A stretch of 64,000 bases of DNA from an uncultured Paracoccaceae bacterium (GTDB lineage Bacteria; Pseudomonadota; Alphaproteobacteria; Rhodobacterales; Rhodobacteraceae), in assembly GCA_943787985.1 (NCBI GenBank), contig CALSOO010000005.1, positions 434,001 to 498,000 on the forward strand. Direction: 5' to 3'. The position numbers and the translations under genes are program-made. The notes beneath the pieces are model-generated. The model worked only from the letters and a program-made list of their open reading frames with translations, was not told the DNA's origin and ran no database searches. Shown here in pieces: positions 48,161-57,227 of the stretch; position 1 is the first letter of the stretch, and the number at the start of each line of letters is the position of its first letter.

Positions 48161-48233
48161 CATGTTCTAGGGTCAGGACCCTTTGATTTCTATTGGGCGT
48201 CGTGATTCACGGTTCGAAAACCGAGCGGTGTAT

Positions 48234-48420
48234 ATGTCTGATCATTTCTGGTGGAAGGATGCGCAACTGGCGCGTCTTGAGCGGGATTGTCTTCATCAAT
48301 TGCAATGGTTCGCGGAGGCGTGATCGCGGCTATTGCTCTCGCTGTTTTTTCTCGCAACTGCATCCTATCTCATGCTGCGATGCAGCCCAGGTCGCGGAAA
48401 CGGCCATTCAATGATACCGA
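48234..48420 (+). pseudogene. IS5-type transposase remnant with internal deletion
   Basis: MSDHFWWKDAQLARL from 48234 matches the start of IS5-family transposases, and in the next frame RVLSGIVFINCNGSRRRD matches a segment normally about 20 residues later. The two overlap around 48255-48285, as expected after an internal deletion with frame change. The rest is lost. The 300 bases from 48161 to 48462 hold nothing else I recognise. Confidence 0.6.
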
Positions 48421-48462
48421 CGTCAGTTGATACCAGGCCGACCCTTTGTTCCATCGTGGTCA

Positions 48463-49716
48463 TTAAAAAAACCGTTGTGGTGCGAAGTCGGAAACATCAA
48501 GTTGGGCAGGTTTCCCTTGCGCCATGTTGGTAACAATTTTTCCAGTAATCCCACCTAGGGTCAGACCAATGTGCTGGTGTCCAAATGCAAAGACGACACG
48601 GTCAGACTTTGGGGAGTATCCGATGACAGGAAGTGAATCAGGCATAGTCGGGCGATGACCCATCCAAGTCTCATCGGCCTCGCCAAGCTTACCAAACATT
48701 TCGTGCGACTTTCGCTTGAGATAAGCGGTACACTTCCCATTCGGAGCGGCATCGATTGCATTGATTTCGACTGTCCCTGCAACGCGCAAACCCTGTGCCA
48801 TGGGAGTTGCATAAAACCCTGCTTCGGCCCAACCAACGGGTCGCGAAACGAGGTTTTCGGAGTTACGGTAAAGGATATGGTAGCCGCGCTCAGTGCCCAA
48901 CGGCAATTTTTCAGCTCCGGTACCTTTGATATGGTGCGAACGTGCACCCGCGGTGAGTGCCACTCGGTCCGCTCGAATTTCCGTGCCATCATCAAGATAG
49001 ACTGTGACCCCCTGATCGTCAGGTTGGACTTGCTCGACGCTATGATCGCAGTAACGCCCACCAAGTGTTTCGAAACGGGTTTGCATCCGATGGACGAGTT
49101 CTTGCGGATCGGTCACGTGACGAGCGCCCTTGAAATGTAGGCCACGGTGGATGGGCTGTCTGAGGTTGGGCTCAAGGTGGCGCACCTGATCAGGTGACAA
49201 CTCATCAAAATTGACCCCCTGAGCCCGCCGCATCGCGTTACCTTCTATTGCGCTCTCGAAGCCGGATTGGCTTGACCAAACGTATAGGCAGTCATTCCCG
49301 ACCATTAGATCTTCTGCCTTTGCCTCCGCAATGAGGGGATCAAGTCCGGCGTCTGCATGCATTAGAAATCGCCCGAGCGCTTCGCTGATACTTTTGACGC
49401 GGGAAGCCCGGCAATTTTTCAGAAACGACAGCATCCAACGCGGGTTTCGAAGCCCATGCAAGATGTTAAAACTGAGCGGGCTTTCACGGCTCGTCAACAA
49501 GTGTGGCAGTGAACCAAAAATTGACGGGCTGTTCACAGGAATGCAGGCGTATGTGGCAATTGTACATGCCGACCCAAACGTTGTGCCGGACCCCGGTGGG
49601 TTCGGATCACAGATCAGAGTTTTCAGCCCTTCTTTTTGTGCCCAAAGCGCGGTCGACATTCCAACAATGCCTGCACCTATGACGACGAGATCAAAGTCAT
49701 TGCCGGAGGTCGTCAT
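48463..49716 (-). CDS. FAD-dependent amino-acid/amine oxidoreductase (DadA-like)
   Basis: 417 residues. N-terminal FAD-binding DLVVIGAGIVGMSTALWAQK and a DAO-type fold ending in GHQHIGLTLGGITGKIV, as in D-amino-acid dehydrogenase, glycine oxidase and gamma-glutamylputrescine oxidoreductase. The substrate is not readable. Last gene of the cassette. Its ATG overlaps the TGA of the degenerate segment before it, evidence that a real gene once preceded it. Confidence 0.88.
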   Translation of the reverse strand: MTTSGNDFDLVVIGAGIVGMSTALWAQKEGLKTLICDPNPPGSGTTFGSACTIATYACIPVNSPSIFGSLPHLLTSRESPLSFNILHGLRNPRWMLSFLKNCRASRVKSISEALGRFLMHADAGLDPLIAEAKAEDLMVGNDCLYVWSSQSGFESAIEGNAMRRAQGVNFDELSPDQVRHLEPNLRQPIHRGLHFKGARHVTDPQELVHRMQTRFETLGGRYCDHSVEQVQPDDQGVTVYLDDGTEIRADRVALTAGARSHHIKGTGAEKLPLGTERGYHILYRNSENLVSRPVGWAEAGFYATPMAQGLRVAGTVEINAIDAAPNGKCTAYLKRKSHEMFGKLGEADETWMGHRPTMPDSLPVIGYSPKSDRVVFAFGHQHIGLTLGGITGKIVTNMAQGKPAQLDVSDFAPQRFF

Positions 49717-49931
49717 ATTTCACGCTCGTGCACATAGGGTTTCAGTGTCATGCGAACTTTCTGCGGGATGACGACGGCATCGTAGCGCTTGTCGAGCCCT
49801 TCACGCGGAGCATAGTTCTATCCATCGCATGATCAAGAGGCACGACACCCCCGGCAAGATGTTTGCCTGTGAAATGACCAAAGCCACCTGACAACGGGTT
49901 CTCCCAACAATGGCGATCATCTGACAGAAGT
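49713..49931 (-). pseudogene. Degenerate coding segment between the iron-ADH and FAD genes
   Basis: Two frames carry coding-like peptide: SGGFGHFTGKHLAGGVV in one, then LDKRYDAVVIPQKVRMTLKP in another, ending at a TGA that overlaps the next ATG. SGGFGH-x-x-GK plus a later KRY-AVV segment recalls the C-terminal barrel of GcvT/dimethylglycine-dehydrogenase proteins, but the match is weak. No start codon or complete frame is present. Probably what remains after a large deletion. Confidence 0.35.
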
Positions 49932-51080
49932 TTACCCGATGATTTCAAGCAAGAGTTTTGTTGTGTTCTCTTGTGTCATCTCGATCGGGTTTCCGCCGGT
50001 GCTTGGGTCTGTCAACGCGCCCGCAACGATCCGCTCAACGTCAGGGGTGTCGATCCCTAACGCGGTCAGGGTCTTGGGGATACAAATAGACACATTCAAC
50101 TCATCGACATAGGCGCAGAACCCGCCGAATCCACCAGAAATGTCCAAATACTTGGCGGCCTGTTCAATAACGCCTTCAATCGCGGGCCTATTAAACTGCA
50201 ATACTGCGGGCATGCAAACCGCGTTCGTCGTGCCGTGGTGCGTGTGATACATCGCGCCAATCGGGTGTGACAACGCATGGATTGCCCCCAAGCCTTTCTG
50301 GAATGCTGTTGCACCCATGAGTGCGGCTGACATCATATGCGCGCGTGCTTCGATATCGGTGCCGTCAGCATACGCACGGGGAAGGTACTCTTTGACCAAA
50401 CGCATGCCTTCAAGCGCCATACCCTGTGACATCGGGTGATAATGCGGTGAACAGAATGCTTCGACGCAGTGCGCAAAGGCATCAAGGCCCGTGCCTGAGG
50501 TGATGAAGTTTGGCATACCCACGGTGAGTTCGGGGTCGCAGATCACAACCGCTGGCAGGAATTTCGGGTGGAAGATGATCTTTTTCTCTTCCGTAACCGA
50601 GTTGGTGATGACCGATGCACGGCCCACTTCGGACCCTGTGCCCGCAGTTGTCGGTACAGCAACAATCGGGGCAATTGCATCTGCGTCTGCACGGGTCCAC
50701 CAATCGCCGATGTCTTCAAAATCCCAAAGCGGGCGCGTTTGACCTGCCAAAAATGCAACCAACTTGCCAAGGTCGAGGCCGGAGCCGCCGCCAAAGGCCA
50801 CAACGCCGTCATGCCCGCCATCGTTAAAGGCTTTTACACCTGCAGCCGCGTTCTTTTCGTTCGGGTTCGGGTCAACATCTGCGAATATCGCACGGCCAAG
50901 ACCCGCAGCCTCTAGCAGATCAAGCGTCTTGGTTGTGATGTCCATGCTGGCCAAGCCACGGTCCGTCACAAGCAACGGCCTTTTGATTCCAGCACTCGCG
51001 CATGCCTCTGCAATTTCAGAAATACGACCAGCGCCAAAACGGATTGAGGTCGGGTAGGACCAGTTTGCTGTGATGCTCAT
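49932..51080 (-). CDS. Iron-containing alcohol dehydrogenase
   Basis: 382 residues, group III. NAD-binding GGGSGLDLGKLVAFLAG, GTGLDAFAHCVEAF and the metal-binding helix HALSHPIGAMYHTHHG with conserved histidines. It oxidises an alcohol to the aldehyde that the adjacent dehydrogenase would take further. 4-base gap to that gene. Confidence 0.94.
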   Translation of the reverse strand: MSITANWSYPTSIRFGAGRISEIAEACASAGIKRPLLVTDRGLASMDITTKTLDLLEAAGLGRAIFADVDPNPNEKNAAAGVKAFNDGGHDGVVAFGGGSGLDLGKLVAFLAGQTRPLWDFEDIGDWWTRADADAIAPIVAVPTTAGTGSEVGRASVITNSVTEEKKIIFHPKFLPAVVICDPELTVGMPNFITSGTGLDAFAHCVEAFCSPHYHPMSQGMALEGMRLVKEYLPRAYADGTDIEARAHMMSAALMGATAFQKGLGAIHALSHPIGAMYHTHHGTTNAVCMPAVLQFNRPAIEGVIEQAAKYLDISGGFGGFCAYVDELNVSICIPKTLTALGIDTPDVERIVAGALTDPSTGGNPIEMTQENTTKLLLEIIG

Positions 51081-51084
51081 GGGG

Positions 51085-52455
51085 CTAAGCTTTCTTCATG
51101 TGGTAAGATTTAGGACGTGTCAGATTGTGATAACCGATAACAGACAGACCGCCACCGCGACCGGTGTCTTTGCACCCAGTCCAGCACAGGCCTGGATCAA
51201 GGTAATCGGCACGGTTCATAAACACGGTGCCCGTTTCGATTTGATCAGCGATGGCTTCGGCGCGAGCGCTGTCTTGGGTCCACAGTGATGCGGTCAGACC
51301 GAAATCACTGTCGTTCATCAAAGCGATAGCTTCGGCGTCAGATTTGACCGACATAATGCCAACAACGGGACCAAAGCTCTCCTCGCGCATGACACGCATG
51401 TCGTGGGTCACGTTTGTCAGAATCTGCGGCATGAGGTAGGCACCGCTGTCTTGAGGAAAATTGGCCGGATCGATGTGGGCCTTGGCACCATCTGCAATCG
51501 CTTCGGCTGTTTGTGCCCGCACTTCATCAGCGAAACGGACATGCGCCATTGGGCCAATCGTGGTTTCTGCGTCCAACGGGTTGCCAAGCTTGTAACCGTT
51601 CACAATCGCCACAGCTTTCTCCACAAAGGCGTCGAACAGGCTTTCATGGACATAAATCCGTTCGATCCCACAGCAGCATTGGCCAGAGTTGAACATGGCA
51701 CCATCAATCAACGTATCAACCGCCGCGTCCAAGTTGGCGTCTTCCATAACATAGCCGGGGTCTTTACCGCCAAGCTCAAGGCCGATGCCGGTGAATGTGC
51801 CAGAGGCCGCAGCCTCCATCGCTTTGCCACCGCTGACAGAGCCGGTGAAATTCACAAAACCAAAGGCGCGATCAGCGATCAGGCTGGATGTTGTCGCGTG
51901 GTCAAGAAACACGTTTTGGAACACATCTTCGGGGATGCCAACGGAATGAAAAGCCGCCGCCATACGTTCGCCAACAAGGGGCGTTTGCGAGGCGTGTTTC
52001 AGCATCACCGCGTTGCCCGCGATCAATGCGGGGGCCACGGTGTTGACGGCTGTCATATAGGGATAATTCCAGGGTGCGACGACCAAGACCAACCCGTGTG
52101 GCACATGTTTGATCACGCGGCGAAAGGCGTCGCTGTCTTCAACGACAATCGGGGCCAATGCCTCGACGGCGATGTCAGCCATGTAGCTGGCGCGTTCGTT
52201 GAAACCGCCAAATTCGCCGCCATACCGGACGGGGCGGCCCATTTGCCATGCGATCTCTGTCACGATGTCGTCGTTCATGGCGCCCACGGCTGCAACACCG
52301 GCTTGCACCAGTGCGATCCGTTCAGCCAAGGGGCGCGCGGCCCATTCGGATTGCGCAGACTTGGCGCGCGCGACGGCGGCGTCCGCATGAGCCCGTGATA
52401 GGGTTTCGCGTGTCGCATAAACGGACCCGTCAACGGGAGAGATACACTGGATCAT
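51085..52455 (-). CDS. NAD(P)-dependent aldehyde dehydrogenase
   Basis: 456 residues. Catalytic Glu in GLELGGKDPGYV and catalytic Cys in NSGQCCCGIERIYV, which is the form of PuuC/succinate-semialdehyde-like members. It probably oxidises the product of the iron alcohol dehydrogenase or the FAD amine oxidase. Overlaps the VOC gene by 4 bases. Confidence 0.94.
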   Translation of the reverse strand: MIQCISPVDGSVYATRETLSRAHADAAVARAKSAQSEWAARPLAERIALVQAGVAAVGAMNDDIVTEIAWQMGRPVRYGGEFGGFNERASYMADIAVEALAPIVVEDSDAFRRVIKHVPHGLVLVVAPWNYPYMTAVNTVAPALIAGNAVMLKHASQTPLVGERMAAAFHSVGIPEDVFQNVFLDHATTSSLIADRAFGFVNFTGSVSGGKAMEAAASGTFTGIGLELGGKDPGYVMEDANLDAAVDTLIDGAMFNSGQCCCGIERIYVHESLFDAFVEKAVAIVNGYKLGNPLDAETTIGPMAHVRFADEVRAQTAEAIADGAKAHIDPANFPQDSGAYLMPQILTNVTHDMRVMREESFGPVVGIMSVKSDAEAIALMNDSDFGLTASLWTQDSARAEAIADQIETGTVFMNRADYLDPGLCWTGCKDTGRGGGLSVIGYHNLTRPKSYHMKKA

Positions 52456-52826
52456 TTCGAGGGGGCTTTCATCGGGCTGCCAAAAAAGATCAGCAGGCTT
52501 TCGTAAATAACATGCATTTCACGCATGCCATATGGGCGGTCAAACGGTGCGTAATCTTGACCATCGGCCTCTAGTGCGGAACCGTGTTCTGCATAAAAAG
52601 CATCAACATCATCAAGATCAACGTAGATAGATTGCTGGCGACGCGGGTCGTTCAAATCCATGTCGTCGGACTTGAGCACCAACCGAACAGACAGCACGCC
52701 ACGGCTCAGATGAACCATGGTGTCGCCAACTGGTGCCGCGTTAAACCCGACACGGCTACTGAACCAATCGGCGGCGTGGGCGAGATCACTGACCGGAATA
52801 ATAGGGGTGACTTTTTGGATGGTCAT
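52452..52826 (-). CDS. VOC superfamily (glyoxalase/bleomycin-resistance fold) protein
   Basis: 124 residues. Beta-alpha-beta-beta-beta repeats, starting with VIPVSDLAHAADWFSSRVGF, and YVDLDDVDAFYAEHG. Too short and generic to assign a reaction. Overlapped on both sides by 4-base ATGA junctions with the ligase and aldehyde dehydrogenase genes, so it belongs to the pathway. Confidence 0.85.
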   Translation of the reverse strand: MTIQKVTPIIPVSDLAHAADWFSSRVGFNAAPVGDTMVHLSRGVLSVRLVLKSDDMDLNDPRRQQSIYVDLDDVDAFYAEHGSALEADGQDYAPFDRPYGMREMHVIYESLLIFFGSPMKAPSK

Positions 52827-54184
52827 GCGCGTTCAAAACCGCGTGCGATTTCCCAATCCGTCACCACACGGTCAAATTCTTCTTGTTCCCATTCTGCGGC
52901 GCGGGTGTAGTGATCGACAACGTCGTCGCCAAAGGCTTCGCGCAGCATGTCTGATCCTTGCAATGCATCTTTTGCGTCGCGCAAATTCCGTGGAATATGC
53001 TCTGACGTTTTGTCCTCATAGGCATCGCCGGCAAAAACAGGCGGCAGGGCCAATTTCTCTTCGATGCCTTTGATACCAGCCGCCAGCATTGCGGCCTGCG
53101 CAAGATACGGGTTCATGTCAGATCCCGGTATCCGGCATTCAACGCGAATCGCTTTGCTGCCTTCGCCGCACAAACGGTAGGCGGCAGTGCGGTTGTCGAC
53201 GGCCCAAATGATGCGCGTGGGCGCAAAGCTACCTTTTGCAAATCGCTTGTAGCTGTTGACGTAGGGGGCCATGAAATATGTGTATTCGGCGGCATATTTG
53301 ATCAGCCCCGCCATGTAGTGATCCATCAGTTCGGACTTTCCATGGGGACGATCGGCATCAAAAAACGCAGGCTTGCCGTCTTTCCAAAGCGACTGATGCA
53401 CATGGCTGGATGACCCGACGCGGTCTTTGTCCCACTTGGGCAAAAACGTCGCGGCATGGCCTTGCTGCCAGGCAATCTCTTTTACGGCGTGCTTTGAAAT
53501 TGAATGATGATCCGCACAGGCCAAGGCCTCGGCGTATTTGATATTCAGCTCTTCTTGTCCGGCCTCGGCCTCACCTTTTGAGCCCTCAACGGGAATACCC
53601 ATTGCGTAAAGATGGTTGCGCAGCGGGCGCATCACATGCTCTTCTTTGGTGGTTTGAAGGATGTGATAGTCTTCGTTGTAGGCGCTGATTGGAGCCAAAT
53701 CACGAAACCCGCTTTTTGAAATTTCGCCAAAGCTCTTTTCAAACAGGAAAAATTCTAATTCAGTCGCCATTGTGGCGGTGAAACCCATCTCGGCAAGGCG
53801 CGCGATCTGTTTGCGCAGCATGGCCCGCGGCGAATGGGTGATTGGATTGCCGTGATGATCCATAATATCGCAAAGCACCATCGCAGTGCCCTCAAGCCAA
53901 GGGACGGGGCGCAATGTGCTGAGATCAGGCGTCATGGTGTAATCGCCATATCCCTGTTCCCAACTGGTCGAGGCATAGCCATCAGGCGTGGCCATCTCTA
54001 AATCAGTGGCAAGCAGATATGTGCAACAATGTGTTTCTTTATGGCCGCTTTCGACAAAAGCCTGTGCATGGAACCGTTTGCCCATCAAACGGCCCTGCAT
54101 ATCGACCAAACACGCAAGGACTGTATCAATTGATCCATCCGCAACGCGGGATTTCAGGTCGTCAAAGGTCAAAGTCTTGGGCAT
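52823..54184 (-). CDS. Glutamine synthetase-like gamma-glutamyl ligase (PuuA type)
   Basis: 453 residues. GS fold with the metal site TELEFFLFE (E142, E144), EAGQEELN (207-214), and the nucleotide/glutamate loop GSSSHVHQSLW (257-267), then YRLCGEGSKAIRVECRIP. It lacks the adenylylation tail of GlnA. Relatives join glutamate to putrescine, ethanolamine or other amines. Its place beside FAD oxidase, aldehyde dehydrogenase and an amidohydrolase mirrors the gamma-glutamyl pathway. Confidence 0.9.
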   Translation of the reverse strand: MPKTLTFDDLKSRVADGSIDTVLACLVDMQGRLMGKRFHAQAFVESGHKETHCCTYLLATDLEMATPDGYASTSWEQGYGDYTMTPDLSTLRPVPWLEGTAMVLCDIMDHHGNPITHSPRAMLRKQIARLAEMGFTATMATELEFFLFEKSFGEISKSGFRDLAPISAYNEDYHILQTTKEEHVMRPLRNHLYAMGIPVEGSKGEAEAGQEELNIKYAEALACADHHSISKHAVKEIAWQQGHAATFLPKWDKDRVGSSSHVHQSLWKDGKPAFFDADRPHGKSELMDHYMAGLIKYAAEYTYFMAPYVNSYKRFAKGSFAPTRIIWAVDNRTAAYRLCGEGSKAIRVECRIPGSDMNPYLAQAAMLAAGIKGIEEKLALPPVFAGDAYEDKTSEHIPRNLRDAKDALQGSDMLREAFGDDVVDHYTRAAEWEQEEFDRVVTDWEIARGFERA

Positions 54185-54211
54185 TATCTGTCCGCCTTCT
54201 TAGGGAGAGAG

Positions 54212-54236
54212 TGGAGGCAACCAAAAGCTGCCTCCA
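54212..54236 (-). terminator. Hairpin after the third dctP gene
   Basis: Perfect 8-bp stem TGGAGGCA/TGCCTCCA with a 9-base loop, 8 bases after the dctP stop on the minus strand. No T tract, so more likely an mRNA-stabilising or attenuating element between the binding protein and the enzyme genes. Confidence 0.5.
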
Positions 54237-54243
54237 AAGGATA

Positions 54244-55278
54244 TTAGCCGTAACGGTAGGGGCGACCAGCCTTAACCATGTCAGCATTGTACTTCTTGAA
54301 GATATCAACAACACGGCGCTTAACGTCGGATTCAGCTGCGATTTCGTCCCAGAATTCAAGCGCTGCAGATTCAACAGTTGCCCATTCTTCGTCCGGGATA
54401 GTGGTCAGTTCCATCTTCGTACCATTGACGCGAAGATCGGCTTCACCGCCCCAGTACCACCACTGACGATAGTAGTGTGATTGGTCACAGCATACGCGGA
54501 ACAGCGTTTGCAGATCTTCTGGCAACTCATTCCAACGATCCATGTTGGCAAAGAACGAACCAGCCCAAGCGCCAGAGATGTTGTTGGTGAGGAAGTAATT
54601 GGTCACGTCAGCCCAACCCACAGTGTAGTCTTCTGTGATGCCAGACCATGCGACGCCGTCAAGTTCACCTGTTTGAAGCGCAACTTCGATGTCTTCCCAG
54701 GGCAGTGTTACAGGAACAACGCCAAACTGTGTCAGGAAGCGACCAGCGGTTGGGAAGGTGAAGATCTTCTTCCCTTTCAGGTCTTCAAGGCTGCGGATAG
54801 GGTCTTTGGTTGCAAAGTGGCAAGGATCCCAAGCACCAGCAGAGATGTGCTTGACGCCAACTTTGGAGTATTCTTCGTCCCAGATTTCGTTCAGGCCGTA
54901 TTTGTTGAACAACACGGGTACATCCAGCGAGTAGCGCGACCCGAATGGGAAGTAGCCGCCAAAGACGGTGACGTCTGTTGGGGATGCCATTGAATCGTCA
55001 TCAGACTGAACCGCGTCGATTGTGCCGCGCTGCATCGCTTGGAACAATTCGCCCGTCGGGACCAGTTGGTCGGCAAAGAACAGTTCGATTTGCATGCGGT
55101 CGCCCGCAATTTTGTTGAACATTTCAATCGCCGGCACAATCACTTCTGCGGCCAGTGCGGAACCCGCATAAGTCTGCATCCGCCATTTGATTGTGCTTTG
55201 CGCCAATGCAGGGGTTGCGAGTGCAGCCGCTGCCGGGGCAATTGCTGCCCCTTGGATAAACTTACGTCTTGAAGTCAT
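54244..55278 (-). CDS. TRAP solute-binding protein with Tat signal (DctP family)
   Basis: 344 residues. The N-terminus MTSRRKFIQGAAIAPAAAAL is a twin-arginine signal, so it is exported folded. The mature part (IKWRMQTYAGSALAAEVIVP) belongs to the mannitol/chloroaromatic-type TRAP group, which also includes 2-oxo-acid binders. The conserved SLEDLKGKKIFTFPTAG segment lacks the usual arginine after the second lysine. Located downstream of its permease genes. Confidence 0.9.
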   Translation of the reverse strand: MTSRRKFIQGAAIAPAAAALATPALAQSTIKWRMQTYAGSALAAEVIVPAIEMFNKIAGDRMQIELFFADQLVPTGELFQAMQRGTIDAVQSDDDSMASPTDVTVFGGYFPFGSRYSLDVPVLFNKYGLNEIWDEEYSKVGVKHISAGAWDPCHFATKDPIRSLEDLKGKKIFTFPTAGRFLTQFGVVPVTLPWEDIEVALQTGELDGVAWSGITEDYTVGWADVTNYFLTNNISGAWAGSFFANMDRWNELPEDLQTLFRVCCDQSHYYRQWWYWGGEADLRVNGTKMELTTIPDEEWATVESAALEFWDEIAAESDVKRRVVDIFKKYNADMVKAGRPYRYG

Positions 55279-55329
55279 GTTTTTTCTCCTTGGTTGGATT
55301 AGATTCGACCGCCTTTTTTGGCAGTTCTT

Positions 55330-56658
55330 TTAGGGTTTGTTGTAAACGTAATCAGGAAGCCAAGTTGCGATCCCAGGGAAGGCCATGACCAAGATGAGAG
55401 CAAAGACCATGATGAGCACAAAAGGCGTGATGGACGAATAGATGTCACGTAGCGAAATTTCAGGTGGGGCCATGGCCCGCATCAAGAACAGATTGTAGCC
55501 AAAGGGGGGCGTCATGTAGGCGATCTGCGTCGTGATGGTGTAAAGGATCCCATACCAGATCAGATCGAACCCCAATTCCCCCACAAGCGGCACATAAAGT
55601 GGCGCGACGATCACAAGCATCGCGGTGTCATCGAGGAACGTTCCCATCAAGATGAAGCTAAGCTGCATCAAGATAAGGATAGTCCAAGGGCTCAGGTTCA
55701 ACCGGTCTGTGAACAGGCTCTCAATCGCCTTTACAGCGCCCAGCCCGTCAAACACCGCACCAAAAGCAAGGGCCGCGAGAATGATCCACATGAACATACA
55801 TGTGATGCCAAGCGTATTGCGTACAGAATTTTCGAACACTTCACGGGTCATCCGTCCCTTAAGGACAGCGGCGGCAAATGCAGCAATTGCACCAATAGCG
55901 GAGCTTTCGACAAGCGATGTCCAACCGTTCACGAAGGGCACCATCATCACTGCAAAGATGCCAACCGGAAGCAACCCGGCCCGCAACAGGCGCAGCTTTT
56001 CTGCGCGCGGAATGTCACGCTCTTCAAACGGCAGTACGGGGCCAAGGGTCGGGTTAATACGGCAGCGCACAATGATATAGATGATGAACAGGCTGGCCAT
56101 CATCAGGCCCGGAATGACCCCGGCAAGCCACAGCTGCCCAACAGGTTGGCGTGCGATCATCGCGTATAAGACAAGCACAACAGACGGTGGCACAAGGATG
56201 CCCAAACTGGACCCTGCTTGGATCACGCCCGTGACCATGCGTTTGTCATAGCCGCGTTTTAAAAGTTCAGGCAGCGCAATGGTGGAGCCGATGGCCATGC
56301 CCGCCACACTCAGCCCGTTCATGGCCGAAATCAGGACCATCAATCCAATTGTGCCAATGGCGAGGCCACCCCGTAGGCCGCCCATCCAAACGTGGAACAT
56401 CTTATACAGATCGTCCGCGATCTTACTCTCAGAGAGCACGTAGCCCATGAAGATAAACATAGGCAGCGTCAGAAGCGGATACCACTTCATCAGCTTCATA
56501 GCTGCCGAAAATCCGATGTCAAAGCCGCCTTTGTCACCCCAAAGCAGCAATGCCGCGATCACCGCAATGAACCCGATGGCCCCGAACACACGTTGTCCGG
56601 TCAGCAGCATCAGCATCATAGATGAAAACATCAGTGTAGCGATCAATTCATACGACAT
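55330..56658 (-). CDS. TRAP transporter large permease (DctM)
   Basis: 442 residues, about twelve hydrophobic segments with GILVPPSVVLVLYAMIARQP and YMTPPFGYNLFLMRAM. Starts at an ATG whose A is the last base of the dctQ stop (TGATG). Forms one transporter with the genes on either side. Confidence 0.93.
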   Translation of the reverse strand: MSYELIATLMFSSMMLMLLTGQRVFGAIGFIAVIAALLLWGDKGGFDIGFSAAMKLMKWYPLLTLPMFIFMGYVLSESKIADDLYKMFHVWMGGLRGGLAIGTIGLMVLISAMNGLSVAGMAIGSTIALPELLKRGYDKRMVTGVIQAGSSLGILVPPSVVLVLYAMIARQPVGQLWLAGVIPGLMMASLFIIYIIVRCRINPTLGPVLPFEERDIPRAEKLRLLRAGLLPVGIFAVMMVPFVNGWTSLVESSAIGAIAAFAAAVLKGRMTREVFENSVRNTLGITCMFMWIILAALAFGAVFDGLGAVKAIESLFTDRLNLSPWTILILMQLSFILMGTFLDDTAMLVIVAPLYVPLVGELGFDLIWYGILYTITTQIAYMTPPFGYNLFLMRAMAPPEISLRDIYSSITPFVLIMVFALILVMAFPGIATWLPDYVYNKP

Positions 56659-57227
56659 CAGACAGTTTCACCTTTGAGACGTAACACGTCTTTGAGCAGC
56701 TCGGATATGCATTGCAGGAGCATCAGGAACATTCCTAAAATCATGATTGCTTTGATAGGCCACATGTAGGGGCGCCAAGCGGTGGATGATCTTTCCAATC
56801 GACCAACTTCCTCGGCTCCTGTGACAAGGCCACCTAAGTATGAAAACGGTTCGGTTCCCCAGTACCCCAGCGAATAGGCGGTTGAGCTGACAGCACCGTA
56901 AAGCAGGACGCAGAGGTAGAAGATCAAGAACAGCACGGTGAACAAATCAAACCACGCCTTCTTGCGCATGCTCCACTCGCCGTACAGTAAATCCATCCGC
57001 ACGTTGGACCCAAGTTGTATCGAGTAGGGTCCACCGAGAATGTAATAGGCGACCATGATAAATTGCGCCATTTCAAGGGTCCACAGCGACGGCAAAAAGA
57101 AGGTTTTGCTGATCGACGACCACAGCAAAATGCCCATGAGAACAAAAATGCCGTACATTGCGACACGACCAATGCGGTAATTCACGGCATCGACGGTGCT
57201 TATAAATCCGCGCATCAGACCTGACAT
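56658..57227 (-). CDS. TRAP transporter small permease (DctQ)
   Basis: 189 residues from the ATG at 57227, which overlaps the end of the amidohydrolase gene by 13 bases; a longer reading upstream is an artefact. Four hydrophobic segments. The TLEMAQFIMVAYYILGGPYS motif places it in the same mannitol/chloroaromatic type as its partner. Confidence 0.86.
   Translation of the reverse strand: MSGLMRGFISTVDAVNYRIGRVAMYGIFVLMGILLWSSISKTFFLPSLWTLEMAQFIMVAYYILGGPYSIQLGSNVRMDLLYGEWSMRKKAWFDLFTVLFLIFYLCVLLYGAVSSTAYSLGYWGTEPFSYLGGLVTGAEEVGRLERSSTAWRPYMWPIKAIMILGMFLMLLQCISELLKDVLRLKGETV

Noticed and set aside
51403..52398. 331-residue open frame opposite the aldehyde dehydrogenase
   Set aside because: Antisense shadow of an intact, motif-bearing gene in a tight minus-strand operon.
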